This document shows positions 10,799 through 23,290 of a DNA stretch of 64,000 nucleotides, piece after piece. Below the pieces are notes generated by a model. That model saw only the letters and a program-made list of their open reading frames with translations, did no database searches and was not told where the DNA came from. A program made the position numbers and the translations under genes. Source of the stretch: Diphasiastrum complanatum (lineage: Eukaryota; Streptophyta; Lycopodiopsida; Lycopodiales; Lycopodiaceae); assembly GCA_029204225.1 (NCBI GenBank), contig CM055110.1, forward strand, positions 21,620,988 to 21,684,987, written 5' to 3'. How positions within the stretch are numbered: the first letter of the stretch is position 1; each line of letters starts with the position of its first letter.

Positions 10799-12600
10799 GC
10801 CTTCTTTGACAAACGATTCTCTTGTTGTGACTGGACACAATTTTGTGCTAGGTCAAGGCAATGTCGGATGTTGGAGATGTTGGGCATATGCAATTGTTTT
10901 GCACCTCTTTTTCTCTCGACTAATGGGAGTTATTCCCTCTCATTTTTGTATTCCTGTATGCGTTGTGTTTAGGGTTTACGTTAATGTTTGTGCTATGTGA
11001 GCTGAGTACTCTCTATCATGGCGTGCAAAACTTGATTGTTTATGCTATGAAAAGTAGTCAAAGTTTGACATGCAAGTGTGGTGTGATTTTGATCTAAAGG
11101 TGAAAATTCACTCCATTTCTCTCCAAAAGCTCTACCTCCTTGTAGGTTGATCAAGTTTCTTATTTTCTATTCAAATTCTTTGCAAGTTTTAACGGTTTCA
11201 ATTTTTTTCATTCCTGATGGTATTACTTGGAAATTATACTGATTTTTATTCCAATTTGAAGCAAAAAAATATTTGAATGCGTTTCTTCTATCGTTAAGCT
11301 TAGTTTAGATAACGCTGAGGCATTTCGGACTTTATGAAAGGATGGACAGTTGCGTGACAGATACAAACAGCGAAACCATTTTCATGATGAAGCTGAAACC
11401 CTAATTTATGGTCGTATGTTGAATGGGTTTGAAGAGGAAACTCTCAGGGCACCTTTACTCTGCTCATCAACATTAAGCTTTCCATGTGTATGCCCATATC
11501 AATCTATACATGTTTCTGCGCCTGCCCATATCTTGCTCATCACACTTGTCCATTGGGGCTCCTTGCTTCGCCTCAGGTTGGTTTGCTCATCAACTATTAT
11601 AGCCATATCTCTGTTGCTAATGAGTTCATGATCGCTACCCTCCCTTGCATCGTTACTAGTGCAAAATGTAGTGGGTATTTCCTATCCACCTTCAACCCTA
11701 GATCCAAGCACATCAAGCATCAAAGAGATGAAGAGGATTAACTTGTTGTCACACGGAGATTCGTTCTTATGAGAGCCATAGCATAGTTCATAATTAAGCA
11801 CATGCTTATGATCCACATCTAACACTAACCATTAACACTACGATCCATTAACACTACATCCATTAACTCTACTCAACAATGATACACCTTACTCTTTTCT
11901 CTCTCACAAAAAGTATAACAAATTAGATAAACTCCAACAAGCATCAAATCCAACAATTAGCAAATCCAAACAAAACATGAGAGATAGAGGAGGAAAGAAG
12001 AAGAGCAAGGACATTCCATATCCATTCCGTAAGAGGCTCAACCTGCTTGTATTGAAATGAAGAGAGAAAGTACAAAATAACTCGAATCCACCACTATATA
12101 TAGTGGATTTTAGGGCTTTGGCCTCAAATCGTATTGGCCAATCTCCACCTCCTTTATTATTTGAAATTCAAAAATTGGGGGAAACCCTTTTTATTCACTA
12201 ACTTGACTATTGAGCCTTGCGACATCCCACAAAAAGGCTGTTTGGTACTTTTCCTCCTCTCGATTAATCAATTTCCTACCAATGCTGAATGCTCCACTCA
12301 AACACAAGCACCTGCTTAGAACCTGAATTTACCAATCAAGCAACCTATCACTTCTACTCAAGCAACCGAAAGTAATGCTATTCCTAGCATACCTCGATTC
12401 ATCAACATTTCCACAAAAAGTGGAACATGGCAAGCATAATTCAACAAACTTATTCTAGGCATTCAACATTAAAACTCCAGCCTATCATCACGAGTAACTC
12501 AGATGAGATCTACTCACTTATCATGCATCTTACGAATTCTCCATTCACAAACAATAGATTTATGATCTCAGATCTATAATCTCACACTTATGCAGCAGAT
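10799..12600. other. Stretch without recognisable genes
   Basis: No supported gene. Open frames of 80-93 codons around 10755-11741 look random. A 16-bp palindrome CCACTATATATAGTGG lies near 12095. The right part (beyond about 12400) probably belongs to the U5/leader side of the gypsy LTR that follows. Confidence 0.4.
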
Positions 12601-13413
12601 AAACTCTCACTCTCACTTATAATTCACCTCGGTTAACAGCAAAATATCACAAACACACAATACACAATTATATGCAATAGATAGTACACAGAACTGATAA
12701 GAAGTATTTCAGGAATTCTCATTCCAATGAAAATAGCTTCTTTACAAACTCTATGCATCAAATGCGCATTCACACTCCAACTCCGCTCGTCACTAATCTG
12801 ATCATCAACACATCGAATCGGCTATCTTTCTCCAAATTACCTGATTCTGATCCACTGATTGATCTCTAGTTGTTCATTCTCTCCGCACTTATAAAGACCT
12901 CCACCAAGGATCACTAGCCAAGCAAGCCATAACAAAGCGAGCAAGCAAGCCATAACAAAACAACACAAGGAAATCGGATGGTGGACAAACCAACCCAACC
13001 AAACCTAGATCAAACGGATCTAGCCCCCAAGCTATGGATCATCTCAAAGAGAAATGAGGCATCACACCAGTAGCATACGACTACTAGTCTCACAATCAAA
13101 GATACACTAGTGAGAGCCCAGTATACTTATACCCTCCAAGGCCCATGCACCACTAGTAGTGCACTGTGACACCTCACTGGAGACCTCTGCAGCCTACCTG
13201 GGCCACGTCATCCAGTTCCTCAATGACTCACTAATAGACCCATATAAATCCACCATCATGAGTTTAGGCCTACAACCATTATTTATGACCATATGCACAT
13301 AAGGGCGCCTTATAATTATAAGGGCCCCAAACCCCTTGTAATTATAAATAATTTACAGGTTGTTGGTTTACTGATCTCTAGCGTGGACATGCTACTTGAG
13401 ACCAGTCGTGGGC
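12600..13413 (-). repeat. Ty3/gypsy 3' LTR
   Basis: On the minus strand a polypurine tract AAGGGGAGAAG is followed, from about 13413, by TGTTATGCCCACGACTGG, a normal LTR start directly after the chromovirus coding end. A TATA-like TTTATAAG lies near 12892. The lower end was not fixed because no second LTR is present. A perfect 16-bp palindrome CCTTATAATTATAAGG lies near 13308. A ~65-bp piece of this LTR (near 12945-13005) recurs at 15160-15222. Confidence 0.6.
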
Positions 13414-13419
13414 ATAACA

Positions 13420-14090
13420 TTCTTCTCCCCTTATTCAAGTTCTGTCCTCAGAATATAAAACTGGAGAATTTCCTCCTTAAGCTTCCTTCCTATTCCCAAG
13501 AATCATCATCGTCCGTGTGTCCCTTCCATCGAACCAAATGCTTGGTAACTATACAATTTCTCAATTGTTTAGTTCTTGTATCCAAGATCTTTTCAGGTTC
13601 AAATCGAGACACACCCAATGATTCATCCAACATGTTTAATTGGTCTCCAAAACCAAGATGCTCACCTTCACATAGACTCTTCTTTAGTCAGCTTACATGA
13701 AAAATTGGGTGCACTTGAGTTCCTTTCGGGAGGTCCAACTGGTAAGCTAAGAAACAGATCTTTTTCAAGATCTAATACGGTCCTCTATTACTAGGGACAA
13801 CTTGTAATGCTTATGCATTACACTATAATTCTGCGGGATTCTTAAATATACCCAATCTCCCACTTGAAAGTCTCGAGGCGGTCTTTTCAAATCAATGTTG
13901 GTCTCTATCTTGGGCACATTGGACATTTTCACGTGCTATCAGTAGCATTTCCTGCATATCGTGTAGGAAACCCGCTACCTTCTCAAACTTGATCGTCCGA
14001 GTCTCTACTGTAATGGGTGACCTAGGCTCAAAACCGTACATAAGCATGAACGGGCTGTGACCGGTAGCCAAATGCTTACTACAATTCAAT
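13420..14090 (-). pseudogene. Ty3/gypsy chromovirus: integrase C-terminus and chromodomain
   Basis: The minus strand reads, in order: the integrase tail (LNCSKHLATGHSPFMLMYGF, 14089 downward), the C-terminal integrase module (PPRDFQVGDWVYLRIPQ, then HYKLSL...EDRI, near 13880-13760), the HPIFHVS linker and a chromodomain (LRNC then HLVRWKGH and SWE, about 13620-13500). The chromodomain normally steers chromoviruses to chromatin. Several stops and frame changes interrupt the run and everything upstream of 14090 is missing, so this is a 5'-truncated dead copy. The order integrase-chromodomain-polypurine-LTR is as expected. Confidence 0.85.
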
Positions 14091-15150
14091 CTCCATCAAG
14101 AATAGTTTCCTCTCCAAGGAGATTACTATCAAAATATAAATGTAAATGACATTTGATCTTTTCATCATGTAGATAATCCTTCTCTTAAATAATCAAGTAT
14201 AAACAAGAATCTGAACTATGATTCGTCAATCATAACTCATTGGATTTATATTCCATACTTGACAATAAGAGAACGTGAATATTACTATTCTTAGAAGACA
14301 CATGAGTTGTTTTAAAAATTCCTTTTCATGAGAAAAGTTTCAGACTCATCCAACTCACTTACGATGCCTTTATAAGAATTGTAATCCTCAAAATGCCCTT
14401 AGTTTAACTTAAGATTCACTATAACTTCATTTTAATGAAGCTCTAAAGTTTTGCTCCCATCAACTGTCCAACTCTACCTGAGTCTTCCAGGAGAGCATTA
14501 CATCCTTTTCAATAGAAAAAGGATTAAGGCCAAATGTTTTCATGTATTCTATGTGCAAAAATACCCTCTAAATAAGTCTAAAAAATGGTATATAAAGGTT
14601 GTGACTTATAAGCAATACATTTCAACAACACTCAAAGGTTATATTGCTGAATCAAACAATTAACTTAGAAGTAGCGTTTCTGACTCGGTTAGTTGTAACG
14701 GATTTAAAAAATATTTGAACGTCTAGTTGTGGATCCAAAACACACATTCAATCTAATTCTAATCCCACCAAGGTTAATATGCAACTTTTATTGAGAAATT
14801 ACAATTAGCTATTGAGAAATTGTCTCTATACAATTCTCATCAATATGCCTATGTTTTAATGACTAGTTTATGCATGCTTATAAACTTAGTCCAAGGAATC
14901 CTTTGTAGATCCACAGGATTAAAAGTTTGTACAAAATGTTTTATGATCACACAAAGATTCACTACATAGCATATCTCTATAGATGTCACCTGATCTGTAC
15001 ACAATACTTTCTTAATGGAGAATCCTGTAACTCGGTTATCTTCTAAGAGAAAATATTTCTCAAAGAGTGCTATTTCACAACCAAAATCTCAACTGTAGAT
15101 TAACTTAAAAGAATATATTGTTAGCGGTTGAAAGCTATCTTATTTCTGTT
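14091..15150. other. AT-rich stretch, no gene seen
   Basis: About 1 kb without recognisable coding, LTR ends or terminal repeats. It could be internal or LTR sequence of an unrecognised element. Confidence 0.4.
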
Positions 15151-15154
15151 GATC

Positions 15155-15560
<406 letters not shown>

Positions 15561-15739
15561 ACTTCATTCTATCATTTATTTTATGTTTGATCAAGTTCTT
15601 ATTGAGTTTGTATCTCTTTCATTGATTAAATGCTGATTGTATGTTGTGTTACTTTCTAACCAAAGGTTAAGGGACAGATTTTGGATCTTAATCATCTGAA
15701 ATTCTTCACATGGAATAGTTATCGATGATGGTTGGGGTC

Positions 15740-18002
15740 TTGCTAGACAGTCCTTGTAACAATGTCCATAACCGCATTTCTGACAGAATGGAATAAACTT
15801 TTCTCTATTTGGACATTTAGCAATTCTGTGATTTTCTCCACATCCAAAGCATCCAAGTGGTGCTCTAGCCCATTATCTAGACTGTGGTTGTTGCATAGCA
15901 TCATAGATAGCGTAAAAGCCTCTTGTTTTAGAATAATCGTTGATTTTTTCTTTTTACATTGCAAAGTTTTTGAAATTTTCTCCATATTTTTGTATGAAAT
16001 CTTCAACAAATATGTTTTGCTCGTTCAAATTGTTCAATGGATTCATTATTGTGTTTCTCGTTTCGTTTGATACTTGATGATATTCGTTCATTCTTATGTA
16101 CTTTCTCAAGTAATAAATGATGTTGTTATTTGATACTTGTGAGTCTTGATGGAGTTGCTTAAATTTGTTAACAATTGACATTTGTGGGAAGTAGTGAAAT
16201 TGATTTATTAGAGAGTGTAAATTCTGTTTCATTGTTTATGTCCATATGTTTCACTTTCTTTTTCTATTGTTTGACGAGATATGTAATTCTACGGTTATTG
16301 TTGGCTCTTTCCAAGGATATACTTCTACTTTGTCATCAATATTTGTTTGTATAATGATGATTTTCACTGTTCCAATTGGATTGATGCATGTCACAATTTC
16401 TCAAATCGGTGTCACAATGATATACTACTAACTTGTAATGCATGCATTTGGAAAACCAAAACAAACATAAGCTATCACATTGTATTGGCGATTGATTGTT
16501 GTTGTTGGTAAGAAGTTTTATTTATGCATCAAATGATGTGATTTTCTTGTATTGAAATTTAAAAATTGGATCGTGTTTGTAGTGTTCTTTCCAACTCATA
16601 TCATCATAGTCATTTTCTTTTAAACTTAGCAAAGGCATCAACATTTGCTTGAATGTTGTTCGGTTGAATATGATGATTCAATAGAAATGAAAAGATGTTG
16701 AAAATGTCATGGTTGACTTCATAAATAAATAAAAATTACGGATCTATATAGTCTCTTGGTCCATAGCCATTTCTGCAAATATTGTTGGTCATTGTGCTTG
16801 TAAAAGACAAAATACTATGCTTCTCAAGTAAGAAAAACTTAAAAATTGAATTGACTATAATGATAACCTTGTCTAATTTTCTATTTGCTTTGATCTACTA
16901 GGACTAATTTATATCGTCTATTTCACTTTGCTATTAACTTCAATCTATCAAAACCAATGATTATACTGCTAGCATTTGTGCAAAATTTTAATTTCACATT
17001 CACTTGCATAAGCTTTGAACATAGTCCTTTTCGGTCACCTTCTAAGTACTGTGTAAATGCTATGTTCCTAGCTCCAAAATTGAATCAATCCATGTATCCT
17101 TTAAAGACTTCAATTGAAGAGTCATCCAATTTCACCACCTTTGCTCGTAAATTTTCAACTTTTGTTGCGGGTGTTTCTTTCTGACAAAGGCAATGAAATG
17201 TTGAGCTTTCTTTGTTTACGAAGTTTGAAATTTTGCAAATTGAGCAAACGATCTCGTGTAAACTTTGATTGATTCCATTCACGACCAATGTTCTTTCAAC
17301 CTAAAAGTTCAATCCGGAATCCAATTGTCAATTTCTTTGTTCTTTGTATCATAGACTACGATATTAATCACGAGAAAAAAAAGAATCATAAAAGTACCTC
17401 ATTGCCAATTGCCTTTGTTTTAGCATGTATTTCAAAGACTTTTTCCATTTTTTCAATGATGGGCCCTTTTGCAATGTCGCAAACGATTGTTTGGTCTAAC
17501 AAGCACAATTGGGGTGGATTTGGCTTTTTCCAAATGCCCAAATTTCTCAAGCAATAAATAGTTTTTCCTTTCTCATGAAATATACCAACAATCTTTTTGT
17601 AATCAGCTCTGCGAAATAACCAAAAGGTTATCTAGAAAAAAAACAAAACCACGTAGTTGTTTGTTATGAAGTATATGTGGAAAACATGAAATAGCACTAC
17701 AATAAAAATCAAGAAATGCTTACACCAATTTTTTCTTTCTCATCAAATCCATCTGCAATGATCAATACATCTTGATTTGAATAATGTGGTCCAACGTCAA
17801 TCATTGTAACTGCCATTGTTGCTACCAATGCGGGATCCTTTCTTCCAAGATTCTCTAGTATGATTTTTTTTGCAATATTCATAAAACTTTTGAAGATTGA
17901 TCTCCAAAAAATATTCCAAACAAGTGTTGAATTGTGGTAGTTTTGTGACACATTGTCAATCAATTTCATTGGTTTATTGCATTTTGGAGGCCAACTTGAC
18001 AT
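15740..18002 (-). pseudogene. Unrecognised multi-exon gene or gene relic with two zinc-knuckle-like motifs
   Basis: I do not recognise this family. Three exons join with matching phases: 18002-17726, 17606-17398 (phase 1 junction, GTGTAAG donor) and 17300 downward (phase 0 junction, GTACTT donor, TTTTAG acceptor). Exon 3 holds CSIC...CLC cysteines and a following strand-rich stretch that loosely recalls the zinc ribbon of RPA-like ssDNA-binding proteins (weak inference). It meets an in-frame TGA near 17083. Further open pieces lie at 16232-15954 and 15890-15740. The last has two CX2CX3HX4C motifs (CFGCGENHRIAKC, 15850-15812; CQKCGYGHCYKDC, 15785-15747), one residue shorter than the retroviral knuckle. 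A transposon-encoded or decayed host gene both remain possible. Confidence 0.45.
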
Positions 18003-18009
18003 CGCAACT

Positions 18010-18480
18010 TTGAGATAGTTTCAAACTTGTCAATAAGGGGGCCTAAATAGTGGATTTACTATTTTTGGCAAGTAGATAAGTGGATGAGGTTGGATTTGGA
18101 CCCATTCTAATTGGCTAATTTTGGTACATTGCATCTAGACTAGATTTTCTAGGGTTTTGATGAAGTGTCTAGAAGTTTCCAAATTAGGTCAAATTTGGAG
18201 AAAGTGGCCAAATGACATTTTAGAAGCTATAAATAACTGTACTTGCATGGAGAAATAATCATATAGTTTTTTTCTTTGTGGAGAATTTATCTCTTGTGTT
18301 TCCATATCCATCTCATGTGTTTTTCTCATGATATCTTGGTTTTCTATGTGTAGAATGTTGATTTCTTGGTAGATCTTGGATCCACAAGTGTGAAGTACTG
18401 TAATTTACTACTGTTGTATGGACAGGGACAATATCAAGTCATATCTAAGTGTTTATGATCAAATATTTGTGCATTTCTAA
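18010..18480 (+). repeat. Copia-type LTR (family X), plus orientation
   Basis: Shares with the reverse complement of 54790-55210 the phrases ATAGTGGATTTACTATTTTTG and GGATCCACA...GTGTGA, plus TATA-like CTATAAATAA near 18229 and a pyrimidine-rich stretch about 30 bp later. Other partial copies are at 15416, 22980 and 24118. It precedes the gag/protease fragment in the same orientation, so it is probably that element's 5' LTR. Exact ends are not fixed. Confidence 0.6.
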
Positions 18481-18559
18481 GTTCTAGCATGCATAAAGTA
18501 GAAGGATGAAAGTGCTCATGTTTTTTTTCTAGGGTTAAGGCATTCAATGATGAGCTAGC

Positions 18560-19396
18560 ATGTATTGATTAAAGCATTAAGGAGATAGAACTTGTTCAAC
18601 TTGTTCTTAATGGCTTATTGGATGATCATGCTAATCTTATTCAAAGTTTTGCTATTCAAAAGACTTTGACAAATATGGTGGATTTGCAAGAGATCTTGGT
18701 AAATGAGGAGTTTAGGCTTATATCAGTAGGAGGATTTACTTCCATTTCTCAAGTCGGAGAGGAGGAGGCTATGTTTTCAAGGGGAAAGTTCAAAAGCAAA
18801 GGCAAAAGCAAGTGGTCTAAACTTTCAAGATCAAGATGAGGCTTCTACTTTTGTTGGCAAGAAGAAAGATAGATCCAAATTAAAATGCTTTTACTGTGGA
18901 GTCAAAGGACATTTTGCAAGTGATTGCTTCAATAAAAAGAGAGATCAAGATGAGAATCAAGGCAATTTCATTTTTTATGAGGATGGTGTTGGTGATCTAA
19001 ACTCAAATGATGATGTTTTTTTGATGTTTTCTTATTTGCTAACCAATGATGGAGATATTAATCCATGGTGGATTGATAGTGGAGCAAGCTTTCATATGAC
19101 ATGTCACAAAGAGTACTTCACTTCTTCGGTGCCTTATAAAGGAGAGAAGAAGGTCATCAACATGGCCAGTGGTGGTAAAGTTGTTATCAAGGGCATTGGT
19201 ACTATTCCTATTTTTCTCTCATCTAAAAATATGAATCTTCATTTGAAGAATGTTTTATTCATACCTTCCATTACTAAGAATGTGCTTAGTGTGTGTCAAA
19301 TGGTTGACAAAGGGCTCAAAGTGGGATTTGTTGGTGATTCTTGTTTGATCAAAATTATGTTAGAAAACAATGATAAACTTATTATTGTTTACGATT
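18560..19396 (+). pseudogene. Ty1/copia gag C-terminus and protease
   Basis: Contains gag sequence (VQLVLNGL-like then NLIQSFAIQKTL), a Lys/Ser-rich linker, the zinc knuckle CFYCGVKGHFASDC (18882-18926) and an aspartic protease with WWIDSGASFHM (catalytic Asp near 19075) and FIPSITKNVLSVCQM. One frame change lies between 18840 and 19021. The frame is cut off near 19396 by the LTR of another copia in the same orientation; integrase, RT and RNase H are missing. The gag N-terminus is also eroded. Confidence 0.85.
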
Positions 19397-19458
19397 TGTT
19401 GTTGACAGTTGTTACCAGCTGTAAGTAGTTGCAGGCTAGTCTAGAGTAAACTACTAGT

Positions 19459-19515
<57 letters not shown>

Positions 19516-19645
19516 GGGTTTAATGTACTCTCTTTTTGTTAGTGTAATAGTGTGATGGTGTGTTCTTCTTTTTCCTCTTCATGGTGATTGCTTATGGTGA
19601 ATGCTTGATAGTGTTTATCTTATTCTTTACATGGTATCAGAGCCC
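19397..19645 (+). repeat. Copia 5' LTR with an (AT)n tract at the TATA position, plus primer-binding site
   Basis: The LTR runs from a TGTTGTTGACAG start (about 19397) to ...TTTACA at 19631, directly followed by TGGTATCAGAGCCC (19632-19645), the copia primer-binding site for initiator Met-tRNA. A 51-bp TA repeat (19462-19512) occupies the place of the TATA box. It seems to have landed inside the protease of the preceding copia (nested insertion). The start could also be at 19400 or 19410. Confidence 0.75.
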
Positions 19646-20595
19646 GATAGTCATGCTTGCCTAATCAGTGGATACAGCTTGTCACAGGCTCTGTAATGAA
19701 GTGAGAAAGTCCTTCATAGGAGGTGAAAGCTTGGAAAGGCAAAAGTCGGAAGAAATCTTTCCTTGGAGTATTTTGCAGGTTTTGGAATTTAGAATCATTA
19801 GTGGGGAATGAAGACACAGTCCCGGAGGCATCGAAAAGGCCAGGGCAGCATCAAACAGATTGAAAATTTGTTGAGTGGGGAGATTTTTACAATACTTCCC
19901 AGTTTTTGTGGAGAAGTACAAGTCTTCAAGAAGTTTCAATCAAAAACTTGATCAATCAACTTGTGGAGAACATTTTGTGTTGTCAGAAGTTTAGCAATAC
20001 TGCTACCAGCAGTTTGGAACCGTTCCTAGTTCATTTGGTGGAGATTTGAGCAATTTTTTGTATTCTTTGTGCATTTTTGCTTGAAGTAGCCTTGTAACAT
20101 AAAATTAGAGTTTTAATCCCCATTTTCTGTAATGATGACTTCTTGTAGTTCCTAGATTCAAGTACAAGTCAAGTTTGTGTGAATTTGCACTCAAAATCAT
20201 ATTTTTTGGTGAAGATTTGGCTTGAAAAAAGTGATTTTTGCATTGAAACAGGCTTTTTGCTCTTGCTCTGTTTCTGTACTGCTCACCAAAAGCCTCTGGT
20301 ATGGCCTAAAATCTGGAAAATAGACAAGAGCTATGCTGGTACAAAGGGCTACACACTGATATAAAAATATCTGAAATTGAAAATCTGTGCGTGACGGAGA
20401 AAATTTCCAAAAATGACAGTTTGGCAAGGCTTAAGGGCAGTTGTGAGCCATTTTAAGACCAAAATCTTCAATTTGGCATGACTTTCAATCCATAGCTTGG
20501 GTTGGAAAATGGTTAGAGACGTCATTTGTCAATTTTGCATCAATTTTTTCATTTTTGCAGTTAGTTTTGTGATCCGGACTAATCTAAGTGAGTTT
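19646..20595 (+). other. Untranslated leader of the copia element
   Basis: About 950 bp between the primer-binding site and the gag start at 20596. Open frames here are short and lack domains. The long copia element at 34.4 kb has a similarly long leader (~1.3 kb). Confidence 0.6.
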
Positions 20596-22205
20596 ATGGC
20601 AACTCTAAACGAGAGTGTCCTCAATGAGTCAAGCAAATTGGATGGAGCCAACAACTATGCAGTTTGGAAATTCAAACTAAAGGACATTCTAATGGAAAAG
20701 GAACTATGAGAGATCATGACAAGTGAAGAGATAAGGCCAGTGATTGAAGAATATCAGCGGACATTTGAAAGGGGGAATGGAAAGCACCAAATGTCATCAA
20801 GTTGTCGGTCAGAGATGCTATCATTCCATACATTTCGAATTCGGAAGGACCGAAAGAAGTGTGAGATACATTGAAGGCATTGTTTGAAATGACCAACACA
20901 TCTCAAATACTATTTTTGAAGATGAAGTTGCATACATTGCCGATGGATGATGGTGCAACTATTGTCGATCACCTACTGAAGATCAAAGAGATTCGTGACC
21001 AATTAGCAGCAGTTGGAGAGTGAGTACAGAATCGTGAGATCGTACAGTTGACATTGAATAGTCTGAGTGAGTCACATCAGATGTTTGTGACGAGTATAGC
21101 CACAAGAGAGAACCTTCCAACCTATGAAGAACTAGGTGGATTTCTTTTGCAAGAAGAGCAACGTCAAGAAAACTTGAATCATCATAATAGGGGCTATGAT
21201 CAAGCTATTACAATTAGAGGACGAGACGGAAGATTTGGTCATGGAGGGTATCAATCGAGAGGAGGGAAACTCAAGCCATGGATCATTTAAAGTATTTCAT
21301 GAGCAAGTTAATGATATTCCGAATCGAGGCCATTGGAATCAAGGCCGAGGTCAAGGACATGGCTAAAATAAACCTGAAAATTGTAGGTACTGCAACAAAC
21401 CTAGCCATTGGGAGTGTGAATGCTTCAAGAAACAAAAGAAGATAGCACAAAGAAAAGGCAAACAACAAGCGGGCAATTATGTTGATCAACATCAATTTGA
21501 TGATGATCATTATGAAGACAACTATGCTGATCAACATCAATACGATGATGATCAATATGAAGATGATACAGGTGAGAGTTCAAACTTGTTCATTACAATA
21601 TTAATGACAAGTGATGAAGCCAAGGATACCTAGTACATCGATAGTGGAGCGTCCAGGCACATGACTTCAAGGAAGGAATGGTTTTCAGAACTCAAGGAAA
21701 TTCACAATGGTGATGAAGCTGGACAAGCCGATGGCCAGTTACTATCTGTTAAAAGATTTGGAGTGGTACCAGTGAAGCTAGCCAATGGGATGATAAAATA
21801 GATAAGCAACGTGCAATATGTACTTGGTTTAGCCACCAATCTACTATCAGTTGGGACGATGGCTGATCAACAACTCAAGGTCAATTTTGATAGCAACAAA
21901 TGCCTCATCAAGGATAGCAAGAATTACTACAAAGTGACTGCTACAGGAGCTAGAGTCAATGGGAATCGACTCTACAAATTGAATGCAAGATCTTTTACTC
22001 AAGCTATGGTAAGCACTGTTGATAGTCGAAGTGATCTTTGGCATCAAAGATTTGGTCATATTAGTGCTCAAAGTTTACAGATTCTCAAAAGAGGTGATCT
22101 AGTTATTGGATTGCCTAGTATTTCTTTTGAAGGAAAAATCTGTGAAGGTTGATTCTTGGGAAAACAACACACAGAGAGGTTTCCCAAAAGAGCAAGGAGA
22201 GCCAA
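20596..22205 (+). pseudogene. Ty1/copia gag-protease-integrase N-terminus, truncated
   Basis: Gag starts with an ATG at 20596 (MATLNESVLNESSKLDG, then NNYAVWKFKLKDILMEKE) and resembles the gag at 36010. After several frame changes come a zinc knuckle (CRYCNKPSHWECEC, near 21385), a 15-residue tandem repeat rich in Asp, His, Gln and Tyr (21475-21564), the protease (YIDSGASRHMT, near 21640) and the GAG-pre-integrase region (LWHQRFGHIS). It stops soon after CEG...GKQHTERF near 22190, where an unrelated LTR piece begins. The lesions include TGA, TAG and TAA stops. Gag normally forms the virus-like particle; protease cleaves the polyprotein. Confidence 0.88.
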
Positions 22206-22848
22206 ATATGTACATCTTATCTAGTACATCCACATCCACACATGTGAACATCATCTTGACATGTGGGAGCATTTACTCATTCACATGGAAGTGCAAGCTG
22301 ATTACAAGGAGTTTGACCAGAATGACTTTTTCCAAGATTCTACTCAAAAGTCAAGTTCACACTTGTGTAGATTGATCTAAAATGAATCTAACTTTATGGA
22401 AGTACTTTTTCTAATTCTTTTTACACGAGTAATACTCCTCATGATATGTCATATGTGATGTAGGTCCACTATCAATCACCAAGGATCAATGTCTCCATGA
22501 TTAGCCATTAAACAAGATGATATAACAAAAGCATCATTTGAGATTTGTTCAACAATACCATCTTCATCCATAGTAAGGTCAGTTTGCTTCTCACCTTGCT
22601 CTTCTTCTTGTAGCAATCACTAGCAAAATGCCATTTGATTCTACAATAAAATCACTTTAACTTTGACCTATTTTTCTTCTTACCAACAAAAGAGGAAGGA
22701 TCACCTTGAACTTGACCCTTTGACCACTTGCCTTTGCCTTTGCCCTTGAATTTTTCCTCGATGAACATAGTTTCCTCTCTCTCAACTTGAGATGTAGATG
22801 TAGATCCACCTCTTGCTTGATGTGAGAAATTTCAACTAGTTTAGTCAA
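22206..22848 (-). pseudogene. Copia fragment: LTR piece plus protease start and gag zinc knuckle, minus strand
   Basis: 22225-22440 matches the LTR at 46020-46240 (shared TCATTCACATGGAAGTGCAA and TCAAAAGTCAA...CACACTTGTGTAGAT). Above it, the minus strand reads a protease start (IDSGPTSHMTYHEEY, near 22490-22440) and then a gag linker with a damaged knuckle (FYCRIKWHFASDC, near 22650-22610; first Cys codon is now a stop) and KGKGKGKWSKGQ. The gag/protease text resembles the plus-strand copy at 18.8 kb. Pol is completely deleted. Confidence 0.75.
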
Positions 22849-22849
22849 G

Positions 22850-23128
22850 TTTAGTCATATTTTGGTTAATTGTCAATATTAGGCCAAAATGCATTTTAGA
22901 ATTAGAGTGAACTTTATGACGGTTATTTTAGTCTAATTCCATTTGAGTTACTACTTTTGAAAAGTGTGGGAAAGTTAGGAGGTCGAGTTTGGACACATTC
23001 AAATTTGAATGTTAGATGCATTGAATCTAGTCATATTGTTGATAGGGTTTTTGTTATGGAGGAAAACCAAAGATTCATTAATGAGGCATGGAACTACTAT
23101 ATATAGCGTAAACTCATGGAAAGAGATG

Positions 23129-23210
<82 letters not shown>

Positions 23211-23290
23211 CATGCTTATACATGAGTTCTCTTGGGTTCAGCTATCCATTGGTCCACTATGATTTTGATGATATCTTGCAATCTTGTGTG
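22850..23290 (+). repeat. LTR family X with TATA box and (CT)37 tract
   Basis: Matches 24118-24236 and, more loosely, the LTRs at 18.0 and 55.1 kb (ATGCATTGAATCTAGTCAT). A TATATATAG box near 23097 is followed about 30 bp later by a CT repeat (23133-23206), at the expected transcription start. The sequence after it (CATTTCATGCTTATACATGA) is the same as after the CT tract at 15.4 kb. Confidence 0.7.
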
